Counted from the first letter of the stretch, positions 1 through 11,804 are shown. The stretch: 64,000 bases of DNA from Mytilus galloprovincialis (GCF_965363235.1 NC_134839.1:94073743-94137742), one strand, 5' to 3'. The notes: a model not told the origin generated them from the letters alone. Made by a program: numbers and translations.

Positions 1-60
1 AGAATAAAACTTTTAGATAATATATATAGATAGATAGATATGACTAGTGTAACACCATAT

Positions 61-145
61 TGTGATATGAATATGGCACCCAATTCTAAGTACTTTCACT
101 GGAGTGTGATATGAATATGGCACCCAATTCTAAGTACTTTCACTG
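61..145. repeat. Two-copy 44-bp tandem duplication in globin intron
   Basis: A 44-bp unit starting tgtgatatgaatatggcacc occurs at 61-104 and again, almost complete, at 105-145. A short tatata/gata microsatellite precedes it (25-43). It lies in the last intron of the first globin gene. The two copies are essentially identical, so the duplication is young. Confidence 0.9.
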
Positions 146-346
146 ACCTGAAAAAGAACGAACAACAAAATAAGCAGACTTTCAACCAGTCATCTGTCAA
201 GTGCTTGAAATATTTGTTTTCATACCTTTTCGGAAACGAAGAAATAAGCTGTAAATATGTAAATTAAATAGAGTATTAATATGCTAGTTACCAAAGAATT
301 GTTAGTCCCTAAGAAATGATATTTACTTTTTACTTTTTTACTATAG

Positions 347-490
347 GTGTTTGGTGAATGTCTAATTCATGCCGTTGAGGAAGCGCTAGGTGATAGCTTT
401 ACCGATAAGGATAAGGATGCATTCATGACACTGTATCATTGGGTTGGTGGATGTATAGTAAAAGGAATAGCAATGGAGTCTTATAAATAA
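347..490 (+). CDS. Globin, last exon (3' end of a gene starting left of the window)
   Basis: An AG acceptor at 345-346 opens a 47-codon frame that begins VFGECLIHAVEEALGDSF and ends ESYK before TAA at 488-490. This is the globin G-H helix region, entered in phase 0 at the conserved G7.0 intron position. It matches the last exon of the complete globin at 19864-22559 at 35 of 47 residues, so the two are tandem paralogues on the same strand. Haem-binding residues would lie in the upstream exons, outside the window. An AATAAA overlaps the stop (486-491), but it may be too close to be the working poly(A) signal. Identity as a globin exon is secure; which globin class it belongs to is not decided by this exon alone. 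Confidence 0.85.
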   Translation: MFGECLIHAVEEALGDSFTDKDKDAFMTLYHWVGGCIVKGIAMESYK

Positions 491-705
491 ATTGTGTCTA
501 CCTGGAAACAGTATTGCCTCATGTTAAACATACATTATCAAGTGTACTTGGATACATGGAACCATTTCTGTGGTGTGATTTCGTGTATTTTTATTTTTTT
601 TTATAAAAACAATGACTTTTCTGCTCACCTGTTAATGTCATTACTTGTTTTGTGGCGGATCAAGATTTAAAAAAAAGTCGAAAGAGAGAAGACTGTATAA
701 CAAAC

Positions 706-711
706 TTTATT
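706..711 (-). promoter_or_regulatory. Poly(A) signal of the thyroglobulin-domain gene
   Basis: AATAAA on the minus strand (TTTATT on plus), 93 bases after the stop codon of the 805-3422 gene, a normal distance for a 3' end. Confidence 0.6.
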
Positions 712-804
712 GTGATAAAAACAGATCTCATTAAAAATCAAGTTATTTCTTTTAATTTCAGTGTACACAGTAGAACAAAACAGAACAAAATGAAGTTCAG
801 ATGA

Positions 805-3422
805 TTAACAATTAAGTCTGTCTAGATAAACAATATGAACACTATCACTTCCGACTTGTTGTCCGTCTTCGTCAGCACAGTAACACTGTGACCCTGTACA
901 CTGAATTTCGTCATAGCTACCGTCGGCTGTACAACGGAAAGATTTCCCAATCATACCAGTTTCCTGATACTCAGCTTGAGAACGTGCGCACTCTGTAATT
1001 AAATTGATACAGATTAGAATTAAATGTTGTTTTTATCAATACGTTTTAAGCATAAGAAAACAAATATTTTTATTGGAGTGAAGATCGCATTTATCATTCA
1101 ACCATAGCCCTTGTGTGATTGGCTAGTGCCTTAATCACTGCTTTTGGAATAAAACAAAATATAGTGCATTGATCACAGCTCTATAACATTGACTGAACAT
1201 TTCAAGATATTCATCAATGAAATATATACTCAGATACTAGTACTCAAGTTACAAAATGATGTGTAAGTGTATAACCATACAAGTGAAGAAAATTACTACG
1301 AAATGAATTGTTGAAGTAAATTAAATTAATATCTAAATTTAAGTTATCTTTCATCGTACATAATTATAGCTGAACCTATTTTATACTTTCCCACTACACG
1401 ATAATATGAGACTCCGATTCATGGTATTACATTCCAATGCTTAAAATAATCAAAATATTATTTTATAGTTCCAACCGCAAAATAATATTGGAGGGCGTCT
1501 GACTGATATAGACAGAACGCAATAAGTGTATCTAAGTAGACATACAACGAAATTAGTTTTCAATAAAGATGATATATACTAACTGCATGTCTGTTGTTCG
1601 GCCTCCCAACGGTTAACACTAAAATCTTCAATTTGTTTACCGTCATCTTTTACACAGTAACATCTGAAATTGACAATATTACTAATACGAAAACGCACAT
1701 ATTTTGTAACCAACTTAGACATAAAAATAGCATTTTATAACCAAAGAAAAAATAACGGACGCATAGTATTTTTCGGGAAATAACTTTTGGCGCAGCAGTT
1801 CTGAAAAAAAAAAATCCGTTCTTTAGTACCGTATTTGATTATTTTTTTTATTACTTTATGAATTTAAAATCATAATCGTTTTGCACGATTATTTGGCAGT
1901 GCGCTAACTCTGCTATAAGAAGAAGACAAGACGGATTTAATTAATCTAATCAAGAACCCATTAAGGGCATCATTTTACAACAATATTATATTATATCTTC
2001 TATCCTAATCAAGATTTGAGACTAGCATGATAAAGTCATCAAAGTCACACAATTGCAATTTTACCGTAGACAATAAGTATGTATGGTCAGGTACATCTTG
2101 GGAAAGTATATCCTTAGTATATTCTTTTTGGTGATAGTTTGTTGTTCTTTAGATATCTTTTGACTACTAGATATGAGTGCCAATGAGACAACTCTCCATC
2201 CAAGTCATAATTTGTAAAGTATTTGCACACCTCGTATATAGATTTATAGCCCCCTTCTAAATGAAGGTACTAGGTACAATTATATTCTTTCATTGATGTA
2301 CTATCATGCAGTTCCCTTCAGTGTTTTAATGAAAATCGATTATATTCAATTGGTATTGTATCACGCTACTTACTGAGACCCTGAGCACTGCTTTGGGGCG
2401 TAGTTCCCCTCGCTGTCACAAACCGGCTTCCTTCCTCCAACCATACCCAGCTCTGAGTTTGTATGAAACTGTTTCAATTCACGTAGACAATGTTTTTCTG
2501 AAAGGATGGAATGCGTTTAAAGAGCTATGCTGTATTATAATATTTAATTATTACATATGTATATAATTTAAATGGGGCAAACGTTTACTATTTTCCTTTT
2601 AAAAACAGTTGAACAAAACTCTAACCACTGAATAAAACACAAGAAAATGCTGATTCAAAACATACGGAAAATGAAATTATTCATGACTTGAAAAAGTAAT
2701 TTATTCAATCATTTTGATTCTTAAATTAAAATGTCCAAAGTATTCATCGACATACAAAACAACATCAAAGGTATTATTCCAATTTGGACGACTCAAAAGT
2801 ATTACAATCTTGCTGTCTTAAAAAAATGTATGTTGCACACTATGTAATGGATTGAGAAAAGTACCTATGAAAAACACTGAAATAAAAAAAAAAACTGCGC
2901 AACAACCAAACGAAAATTAATTTAATGTGTCTCTTCGACAGTTGTATTAAAGCCAAATCAGTATGTCTCTGCATTATTTTTTTATCAAACGCACTAATAA
3001 AAATACCCATTATTTGTTATAAAGGCATATTTACTATGAATATGTAACAACAAATGTTTGTTTAATCTTTTCAGATTATGATATTATCAAACATGAAATC
3101 AAAGTAAGTCTAGTATACCCATGACAGTCATATCAATGTTGTAAAAAAAAAAAAAAGTTCAGAACCTATCAAAATTTTAAAATTTCACAAAAAAAAAGAA
3201 GATACGTCTATTCTCTTCCTTCAAAGGTACAGGGTTACTATAACTTTGCGACATGAAATGGAAAAAGGATTAATTTCTGACTAAATGTAGTTTTCACTAT
3301 AGACATTAATGTATTTAATATATACCTTCACCGTAACTGCGTGTACGTGCAGTCGCTCCATCCAGAAGAAATAAATAGCAAACACTAAGAATACAGACAG
3401 CAAAGTTAAAGGCTCCCTTCAT
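805..3422 (-). CDS. Small secreted protein with two thyroglobulin type-1 domains (4 exons)
   Basis: Coding exons on the minus strand are 3326-3422, 2374-2497, 1584-1663 and 805-992. All have GT/AG borders and phases that join without a break to give 162 residues plus stop. Residues 1 to about 25 (MKGAFNFAVCILSVCYLFLL, then DGATA) form a signal peptide. Two thyroglobulin type-1 domains follow, each with the pattern C..., RC or VC, QC, CYC, C: the first holds KQCSGSQCYCVKDDG and ends EQQTC, the second holds IQCTGSQCYCADEDG and ends LNC. The CYC motif replaces the commoner CWC. In this family such domains often inhibit papain-like or other proteases, so an extracellular protease inhibitor is a reasonable inference, not shown by the sequence. 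The gene runs opposite to, and lies between, two globin genes. Confidence 0.85.
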
Positions 3423-3483
3423 TTTCGGTATGGTCTTTACAATTCAGAAGTCAGAAATACTTTGAGACAATCTACAACCCCCA

Positions 3484-3490
3484 TTTTATA
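3484..3490 (-). promoter_or_regulatory. Candidate TATA box for the thyroglobulin-domain gene
   Basis: TATAAAA on the minus strand, 61 bases upstream of the start codon at 3420-3422. Initiation about 30 bases downstream would leave a 5' leader of roughly 30 bases. Such motifs are common by chance in AT-rich DNA. Confidence 0.4.
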
Positions 3491-6400
3491 CATATCTTCC
3501 ACTGCCAGAAGCTAACAGACATAACTCAATATCCCATTTTTGGGCACAGTGAAAGTATTTATGTAACATATGGCTACATTCAGATCCCTGATAATTGGAC
3601 ACCTTGCAATTAAAAATGTCAAGAACAGAAAGCTGGAAGGAATGAATATACCAACCAACATTAAATTATATAATGATCAAAACAAATATTGTCTATGTTA
3701 ACTATCTGATAAGGGAACATTGTCAATTGTGATAACCAACACTGTAACACCGTGCCTTTCGGTTGACATTAAAGCAGATGTTAATACATGTATAGTACAT
3801 CTGATTAAAATCATTACATATATTTACATGTCTTTAGGCTTTGAAAAAGTGACGCAAGTATTGTCTATTCACATAATGTGCTTTTTTTTAATTTTGTTTT
3901 CGGGTATTGCACTCCAAAAATGATACCCCTGGTCTAGAATGTACAAAGTGGTGTATACATGCAGAAATTTTTATCATTTTGTTTTATAATATTTTACACA
4001 AAAGTTCATTACATACAGTATTTGTAATAGTGAGTTTGTAAAATCCCTGAAACATTGAGAGATTTTGTAAAACCACTAGCAGTTTAAGTAATTTTTTAAA
4101 CTCCTGAAGTTTTATAGGAATTTTATAAAATCACTGAATGATACGGATTTCACTTCACGTCTAATATTGCAATGCTTTTCATATTTTTTTTGTTAGAAAT
4201 GTCTCTCTTTGCGGTTCAATTGTAAAAAGACCACACCCTACTATTTATTAAAGTTTCTAAATCTCCTTTAAAAAGTTTGGCCTCATTCACAAAGATTTCG
4301 TGTAATATCCAAAGTGTTGAAAAAAGACTAGCTCTTTATTTACTATTTACCTTAACTTACATAATTAAACTAATTTAAAATGTGTACAAAACAAACATAT
4401 CTCATATTTTCCAGTAATTCTGAAATGTCCCAAAACTTGCCAAAAATCAGGTATTTCATAATTTCCGTATCTTAAAACATTTCACATTCCAGCTAATAAA
4501 GCGGAAAAAAACTCGTATTTCATTTTACAATTCTATCGTTTAGTTTAGCTTCTAATACATAATGATGTTTTTTCCTGTATAATCCATACAAAATATGTCA
4601 TTTTGTCACAAACTGTATCTTGGGAAAATGCGCTGTGACCTATCATTTTTATTATAAATTCTAAGTGTTAAGCATATAATATATGTTTTTTCTTTTAATT
4701 AAGTGTTTCAGAAATTAATATAAATATATGTACATCTTTTTACCAACGACGAAAAGTCTCTTGTAGAGATCTTAGAATTGATATTGATATATTTTTTATA
4801 TGTATACATTGAATTAGTTATGTAACTTCCACCTCTTTATTTCTTGCTATTCAACCAAGCCTTAGGTGAGAGGTTAGTAAAGCGATCTCGTGGATTTTAT
4901 GACATTTTGTAAGGAACAGTATAAAAAAAAATGCGTTACAAAGTTTGAATAACCAGTGGCGGATCCAGAAATTTTCATAAGTGGGGGCCCACTGACTGAC
5001 CTAAGAGGGGGCCCGCTCCATTCACGCTTCAGTGATTTCCTATATAAGCAACCAAATTTTTCCCAAAAAGGGGGCCCCCCCCCTCTAAATCCGCCTCTGA
5101 TAACAATATGTAAGTATCTGTAACACTTTTGGTGATAAAGCATTACATAAATTGTAGAATAATTTAACTTCAAATTACCATTATAGAAAACCCGTGCTAC
5201 CAGTTTAATTTAAATATAATGTTTCAAAGATATTTATATCTCTTGAAAAAGTGTTTGTCGTATATTATTTAAAATCACCCATTTGACCACAGCCTACTTC
5301 GTTATCACAAAATTCAAAAGTAGAATATACTGCATTAAATTGATTTACGATGTCAAAGTTTAACAGTTATATAGTTCGGATGAAGTAAGAAGCATGATGT
5401 ACTGCGTTTTGGTTTCCAGTTGTGAAACGAAGATTCTGCCACGAGACTATCTGACAACAATGAATTTCTGGATAAACCTCAAACATCCTTTCATTATCTG
5501 TACAACCCTAACGAATCAGTAACGTCATTTTTAAGATTTCATAATAGGAAAACTCTCAGCTGATTGATGAAAGATTTTTCCCGCGTAAAACGGGATCTTA
5601 TTTACTATGTCTATATGAATAATTTTACAAAGTAAAACAAAATATAAATGTCAACAATATATGATTATTCAATATATATCCAAGTACCATAGAAATCATT
5701 TGAATTGTTTGCATCCCACGTCTTCACAAATTATACCACAGAATAAAGATAGGTATAATAATTAAAAGAAAACGTTGTAAAAGATTTTCACATTTAAAAT
5801 ATATAGTAAAACTATTCTTAGCGATAGTAATATTGGTAACACACTTTTATTTATATAAATTGGTCTAAATGAGATTTCCTATCTTTGCGATAATTTATTT
5901 TGATATTTATCACCAAACATTTTATACAATTTTAGTTTAAAATCATTGATCATATTTGTCATTCTTATTTAAAAGAAACTGTAAGAATGTATGGCATGTG
6001 TATATACACAAGAACTTTCAATTATCATGCAGTAACTGTGATTATCTTTTATTATGGGTTTTTCTTTTGTTTTTGGTTTACTTTTGGTGAGGGGGCGTAA
6101 AAATTTTCAATAATTTTGTACTTTTCCCACTGATTTTTAATGTGTTTTAATGTCTATGTATTATTTTGTATCCTATGTTGGATAGGCGAGTATTCATGGA
6201 GGAAGTTTGACACCGCCATATATTAAAGTGCCTCTCTAGCAAAAAAGTAACCAACAAAAACTCATCAGCATCAGCTGTTTCTTTTTTTCTCTAAATATTC
6301 GCGCATGTATTGATTTCAACAATGTGTGGCTTTACATCGATCTACGGCTTGCCTCGATCTGAAACGACGAAGAACTACCCTTTTTATAATTGTCAATATA

Positions 6401-7150
6401 TTATAACCCTGGTCGAGCTGAAAAAATTAAAGCAGTTTATGAAAATCTCCGACATTGGTCTTATTAGATATTTGTTAAACTTTATAAAGGTTATCTCCCT
6501 TTTTTAATACGTTCTATTGAAACAAACTAAATTTATCATGTCCATACAGATATGCTTGATTGTATATGTGTGTTCACTTGGGTTTCACGATGAATCACCT
6601 CTTGCATGACTTTATAAATAACTTCATTCAAAAGCAAATTTATTTAATTATTCTTAAAGAAGGTGGCTCATTAATTAAAGCAGAACGCTATCTTAGGAAT
6701 TCAAATTTTTGTTCTTTATCTTATGGCCAATGACAGTACGTAAACGTGTGATATCTTTCTAATAGATTTTTTTACAATTTGCTTCTAATATTGTCCCTTT
6801 AACTTAATTTATGTTAGTTATAAATATAAGTCATGTAATTCTTTCAAAAGTGGAACTTGGCGATATACGGTATACGGTATTTTTAACAGGAGATAGGCGA
6901 CAGGTAAAGTTACATTTGAATTTACATATCTTTGCATATTTATAAATGTTATTCTGACCAGTAAATTTGTCATTAAATCTGTTTATAAGTTTAATGTATA
7001 ATTCTTGCAGAGAAAACGTTTCAATAGCATGAACAATAACCAAAAGTTCATATTCATATCTATATACATATGCTCGACTCTACGGCCTCCTTTCTACTCG
7101 AATTACTTTCATATCTTCTTCTTTCCTTTCCTTTTCTTATATCTTCCATA
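3491..7150. other. Gene-free AT-rich stretch
   Basis: Apart from the hAT-like MITE at 4954-5099 I see no splice-compatible coding exon, RNA gene or strong repeat. The short open frames here (for example 3720-3923, 6310-6507) have AT-rich, low-complexity translations and no recognisable motif. Confidence 0.6.
4954..5099. mobile_element. Short hAT-like MITE with 5-bp target duplication
   Basis: A 146-bp element starts CAGTGGCGGATCCAG and ends CTAAATCCGCCTCTG, which are inverted versions of each other. It is flanked by ATAAC at 4949-4953 and 5100-5104. The interior is G/C-tract rich and noncoding. The same terminal sequence bounds the longer element at 61917-63011, which carries a hAT-type transposase fragment and also has a 5-bp target duplication, so this is a deletion derivative of that family. 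Confidence 0.8.
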
Positions 7151-7164
7151 ATACTAAAATAACG

Positions 7165-7770
7165 AGGTCCAATTTGTCAGCCGTCATGGGGGTAAAAACG
7201 ACAAATCAAAGAATTAACTTTATATATAGCTAATATAGGACAATGGTGTTGATTAAAAATTACACCACTCCAGACCCTTTTGTTGTCAATAATTAACAAG
7301 TTCCGGGTCGAATCCGATACCGATACCAATAGTATATTCACCTGTTACCTATTACTATCTGTACGTTCCGCATCTGACGGACGCACCACCATACGGTGTA
7401 TTTAGGATTATACTATATACACGGGTCATAACCACAGGGTTGACACTACTAAATTCAATCATTGTCACATTGTTCCATATTGTAGTATTTTAATCAGTAT
7501 GACTTTCTAAGATGACAATACGAATACTAAAAATCTGGACTAAATTAAGGCGTATAGGTAGAGTTTTCAATTTGTTAGCCGGCATGACGTAAAACAGCGA
7601 ATCAAAGAATTCAACTTTATTGATAACTAATATGGGACAATGCTGTTCATTAAAAAAAAAAATACTCCATTCCAGGCCCTTTTGTTTTCCAAAGAAATAA
7701 TATTACCAATAATTGATAAGTTCAAGGTCGATGGGTTAAAACAGAAAGATTTTGAAAGCAGAGAAAACTG
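7165..7770. repeat. Two diverged copies of a dispersed repeat
   Basis: Sequences beginning near 7165 and 7550 share the same order of motifs (aatttgt-agccg-catg, aatcaaagaatt, aacttta, aatat-ggacaatg-tgtt, cccttttgtt, ataatt-a-aagttc). They are two copies about 385 bp apart with many changes. No coding capacity is seen. Confidence 0.7.
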
Positions 7771-8009
7771 TGCATCTTATAATCGGCATGAATATATCAG
7801 ATGACAATTCCAATACTATAATAAGGCTTACGCATAGTTATATACTCTAATTCAGTCACGGACCCGTGATATCACGGGTGTGTTCTAGTCTTATTGAGCG
7901 GGAATCATGTTCTGCGGGAATCGAACAACAGATAATACATAACCTTCCCCATAACGGTTTGGACCCAAAAGTATGGAACGCCATAGCTGTCTTGTGGGTC
8001 TTTTTTTAT

Positions 8010-8471
8010 TGCTTTTCTATTATACGAAGGTACTTTTCTATTATACGATGGTGGTTTTCTATTATAATAAGGTGCTTTTGTATTATACGATGGTGGTTTT
8101 CTATTATAATAAGGTGGTTTTCTATTATACGATGGTGTTTTTCTATTATAATAAGGTGCTTTTCTATTATAATAAGGTGCTTTTCTATTATACTAAGGTA
8201 CTTTTCTATTATGATAAGGTGCTTTTCTATTATACAAAGGTGCTTTTCTATTACACGATGGTGCTTTTCTATTGTATGAAGGTGCTTATCTATTATACGA
8301 TGGTGGTTTTTTTATTATACGATGGTGGATTTCTATTCTACGATGGTGGTTTTCTATTATACGAAGGTGCTTTTCTATTATACGATGGTGTTTTTTTTTT
8401 ATTATACGATGGTGGATTTCTATTCTACGATGGTGGTTTTCTATTATAATAAGGTGGTTTTCTATTATGTT
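8010..8471 (+). repeat. 21-bp minisatellite array, left arm
   Basis: About 22 head-to-tail copies of a 21-bp unit, typically GGTGGTTTTCTATTATACGA with variants at the GTG-C/G and ATAC-GA/TAA positions. Because 21 is a multiple of three, long open frames appear in several phases; their translations (FYYTKVL-type repeats) are artefacts of the repeat. The array is the inverted partner of 11236-11755. Confidence 0.9.
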
Positions 8472-8579
8472 GATGGGGTTTCCGTGATTAACCGGAAGTG
8501 TGGAGTTAATTTGAAAAAAGGACGGACCAATTGCTAATTTAATATGAAAAAAAATCAAGAAAATCTGAAATTATTCCTA

Positions 8580-9360
8580 AGAATCATGTATTAGTTTGTG
8601 ATTAAGTCAATTATTGGGAACATGGGGAACCAACAGTGGTAAGTTAATGATAATTGGTAAGAAAGTGTATAATCATTGGCCTATCTTATTTCCATGGAGA
8701 TGATTTGGTCCCGCCCCTCAGTCATGGTCTATTGGCTTAACCTTTTGCTTAGTTTTTATGCATTAGTTCGTGATAAAGTTGGTTTATCGGGAACCACTAG
8801 CGGTAGGTCAATGGTATTTGATATGTAGTTGTCATAACATTTGTACACCTTATTACCACAAATATTATTTTACCTTGCCCCCTCAGTTAGGCAGCAATCA
8901 TTTGATTTTATGGAGGGGGTGGGGGCTATGGATTTTTTTGGAAAAAAAAGTTTGTTCCAAGTTTTTTGAAAAAAAAATAATTTGTTTTAAACCCTGAGAT
9001 AAACAAATTGTTTGTTTCACCCTCACCCTCAGCTGCCACTATATGTAATGTTAAAACTGAAAGAAAAAAAATGTTTTCGACTTGTCGCCAAAAATTGAAA
9101 AAAAGTTTGTACAGGAAAAAAATCCATAGCCCCTCCCCCCCCCCCCCCCCCCCCCCACCCGAAAATCAAATGATTGCTGCCTTATGATTTATTGACCTAG
9201 TTTACATGTATTCGTTTGTATTTAAGTTTGTTTAAAGGGAATTATGATAAGTCAAAGGTATTTGGTATTAGCATTGACACTTCTCATTTCCATGGAGATT
9301 GTTTAGCCATGTACCTTCAGGCATGGTTCATTGACTTTGAATATTTGCAAAACTTGCATG
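8580..9360. repeat. Degenerate tandem repeat, period roughly 150-175 bp
   Basis: The phrase attag-t-gtgat-aagt followed by gggaac, then tccatggagat and catgg-tcattg, recurs from about 8588, 8762 and, across the MITE inserted at 8890-9181, about 9209. About three diverged copies lie just inside the left minisatellite arm. No coding potential. Confidence 0.65.
8890..9181. mobile_element. Harbinger-like MITE with TTA target duplication
   Basis: A 292-bp element with inverted ends GGCAGCAATCATTTGATTTT, flanked by TTA at 8887-8889 and 9182-9184. A 3-bp TTA/TWA duplication is the hallmark of PIF/Harbinger elements (family knowledge). The interior contains G-rich and C-rich tracts including a poly-C run near 9135-9156. 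It interrupts the tandem repeat around it and is therefore younger. Confidence 0.75.
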
Positions 9361-9542
9361 TTAAAATGTTGCTTTTTTTTAATTTCAACATATGCATTAT
9401 AAAAATTACCAAAAAGGGAGACATATCTCTATGATAAAAGTTTATTTATTTTAGTAAACCAAACTGGAGAAATTTCAGTAGAGAAAGATCTATTTAAGTT
9501 GAATTTTTAGTGTTTGATATACTCATACCATGACTCCAAGTT

Positions 9543-9568
9543 TTAAAAAGGTATCGATACCTTTTTAA
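9543..9568. other. Perfect 26-bp palindrome
   Basis: ttaaaaaggtatc is followed directly by its reverse complement, centred on the ATCGAT at 9553-9558. It could be a dimeric protein-binding site or chance in AT-rich DNA; nothing around it decides. Confidence 0.6.
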
Positions 9569-10269
9569 TATAACTGATAGACTAACTTAAGATAAACACA
9601 GATGAGCATCACCACCAATCTATTTTAATTAGATTGCATCACCACACAAGTCGTTTTTAGTGGGAATGATGCCTTTAAATAAAATTAAGCACAAGTTCAA
9701 GATAGGTGATAATCCTATATAGCCAAATTTAATCACTAGAAAGCATTTTCCCAAATATCAGCATTGATTTTATTACATTAAAAATGCTTTTAACCCAATT
9801 CTTATAGTAAAAATAAGTACATTCAGCTACATACTAATACTTCGGACAGTTTCGAAAAGCTTGCCGACACATTTATTTTTGAATCAATGGACTTGTGTAC
9901 TTCTGCAATACTTGTGACACAGTAAAACCTGTCTAAACCAAACCAATTTCAGTTAGTTGATGTAGTGACATATAAAACAAGAGATCGGAGACTCTGAATA
10001 TCGTACAATAAAAAGTTGAAGAAGTTTCGGTCTGGAACATTCTATGACAAAATGAAGTTTTCATATTATTATGACAATATTTTGAAACTTACTAAATAAT
10101 AAAGTATTGAGGGACATGTGCTGATTTTTGATACTTCTTTTACAATTTCTGTGATCGGTATATTCAGATATCTTTTTAAGTTTTTGAAAAATTTAGGAAT
10201 ATTTCTGAAAACCTAACTCCTTTCTTTCTTTATATAGGACTCTTATATGATCGAAACATGGCTGCGATA

Positions 10270-11080
10270 TTTCATTTAGATTTCACAAAGTTGCTTATCT
10301 CTAGTATTATATGTCTCTGGTTGAAGTAGAGGTCCGCCTTTTTGAATCAACATGTAGTTTGCCACAGAAACATTTTCCAATTCTTTGTCAGACCTAACTT
10401 TATTGGGAATCCCATACTTTGCAACACCGGAGAAGAAACAATCCAAAACTGTTCTTGATGTGTTGTTGTCGGTACATTTTAAAAATGTTATCAATCGACT
10501 AAACCCGTCAATCCCACCTACAAAAACAAATCTTCACCGGACAAGTTTATGGTTTGCATCTATGTGCCAGAGGTGATTTGGAACCATTACATTGTAAACA
10601 CGCCTATGAAGCCTACCAGTACGTCTCGCCTGTACATCGGCGGTATTTCATCGATGCATACACTCCCTCAGTCTCCATCTCTGTACTTTTATGCCTTTTA
10701 ATAGAAGCATCTGTTGCAATAGTGCCACACAATGGAAACTCTATCATTATTTGTCCAAGTGTCAAGTCTAAATCACTGTCATCAATTTGTGAAAAGAATC
10801 ATTTTGCTTAATCCGAACTGTGACATTCTTCGGTAAATGGTGCTTTTAGACACGGACAACAATTACGAAATGTCGGATATTTTAAATCCATTTTCCATAA
10901 CATTTTTTAGAACAGAGTTTGGAATATCAAATTTCAGAGGGCCGCATTTAGAGTTTAGTCTATTAGGGGCAGACGTTCCGTATTTTACACATTCAGTTCT
11001 TAACTTCATCATCTGTGCCCTACTAGATACACCTAATATTTCCTTTCATGTGTCGAAAGCCTACATACAATGTCTGGAGT
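10270..11080 (-). pseudogene. Fossil of a transposon integrase-core (rve-like) gene, broken
   Basis: The minus strand at 10276-10494 reads ITFLKCTDNN, GIPNKVRSDK and ENVSVANYML, which match the catalytic-core style of a multi-copy integrase-domain family seen in bivalve and fish genomes (recalled, not searched). Upstream on the same strand (about 10500-10800) there are further traces of the same protein. The copy is clearly broken in several places and cannot be active. Whether it belongs to a cut-and-paste transposon or to a virus-like element cannot be told from this fragment. It sits between the inverted minisatellite arms. Confidence 0.6.
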
Positions 11081-11235
11081 GATTTTTTTCTCTCTCAAAG
11101 TCTGGAAATGCTTGCTGAAAGTTTAATTTTTGTAAAACGTTTAACATTTTAGTGTTCACAGCCATGACCGCCATGTTGGTTCTGTGGGATTCAAATACAC
11201 GCCACGCTTCTGATTAATCACGGGAACCACATCCA

Positions 11236-11755
11236 CATAATAAAAAAGCACATAATATAATAAAATAGCACCATCGTATAATAGAAAAGCATCTTCGTAT
11301 AATAGAAAACCACCATCGTATGATAAAAAAGCACCTTCGTATAATAGAAATCCACCATCTTATAATAGAAAACCACCTTCGTATAATAGAAAAGCACCAT
11401 CGTATAAAAGAAAAGCACCATCGTATAATAGAAAAGCACCTTATAGTAATAGAAAAGCACCTTATTATAATAGAAAAGCACCATCGTATAATAGAAAAGT
11501 ACCTTCGTATAATAGAAAAGCACCTTATTATAATAGAAAACCTCCATTGTATGATAGAAAACCACCATCGTATAATAGAAAAGCACCTTATTATAATAGA
11601 AAAGCACCTTCGTATAATAGAAAAGCACCATCGTATAAAAGAAAAGCACCTTCGTATAATAGAAAAGTACCATATTATAATAGAAAACCACCATCGTATA
11701 ATAGAAAAGCACCTTCGTATAATACAAAAGCACCTTATTATAATAGAAAACCACA
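11236..11755 (-). repeat. 21-bp minisatellite array, right arm
   Basis: About 24 copies of the 21-bp unit in the opposite orientation to 8010-8471, read on plus as AAAAGCACCTTCGTATAATAG with CACCATCG and CACCTTAT variants. The open frames through it on both strands are repeat artefacts. Confidence 0.9.
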
Positions 11756-11804
11756 CATAAATAAATAAAAGACACATAAGACAGTTATGGCGTTCCATAC
11801 AAAA

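Larger units (their letters stand above)
7971..11799. mobile_element. Composite element with long minisatellite inverted ends around a broken integrase-core relic
   Basis: Both ends carry GTATGGAACGCCATA at the outer edge (from 7971, and inverted up to 11799). Next comes a GTCTT-rich flank, then hundreds of bases of a 21-bp tandem repeat. The inner edge has a TTCCCGTGATTAA-like sequence (8479-8495, and inverted at 11211-11225). The flanking bases are AAAA on both sides, compatible with a 4-bp target duplication but weak evidence because the motif is simple. The 2.7-kb interior holds degenerate tandem repeats, a younger MITE (8890-9181) and an integrase-core fossil. Long inverted ends made of tandem repeats recall Foldback-type transposons. 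Assigning the ends and the relic to one element is inference. Confidence 0.6.

Noticed and set aside
7301-7320. Possible tRNA B-box-like word (gggtcgaatccg)
   Set aside because: No cloverleaf arms around it, and the same stretch lies in a dispersed repeat copy.
7866-8558. Long open frames on both strands (up to 158 codons) with repeating FYYTKVL/FSIIRW peptides
   Set aside because: They follow from a 21-bp tandem repeat lacking stops; several phases and both strands are open at once, and no start context or splice sites support a gene.
8010-11755. CRISPR-like arrays
   Set aside because: Units are contiguous 21-mers without unique spacers, and the genome is plainly eukaryotic. The same applies to the 39-bp array at 25811.
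11214-11798. 194-codon and 185-codon overlapping frames
   Set aside because: Same 21-bp minisatellite in the opposite arm; overlapping frames of similar length are a repeat artefact.
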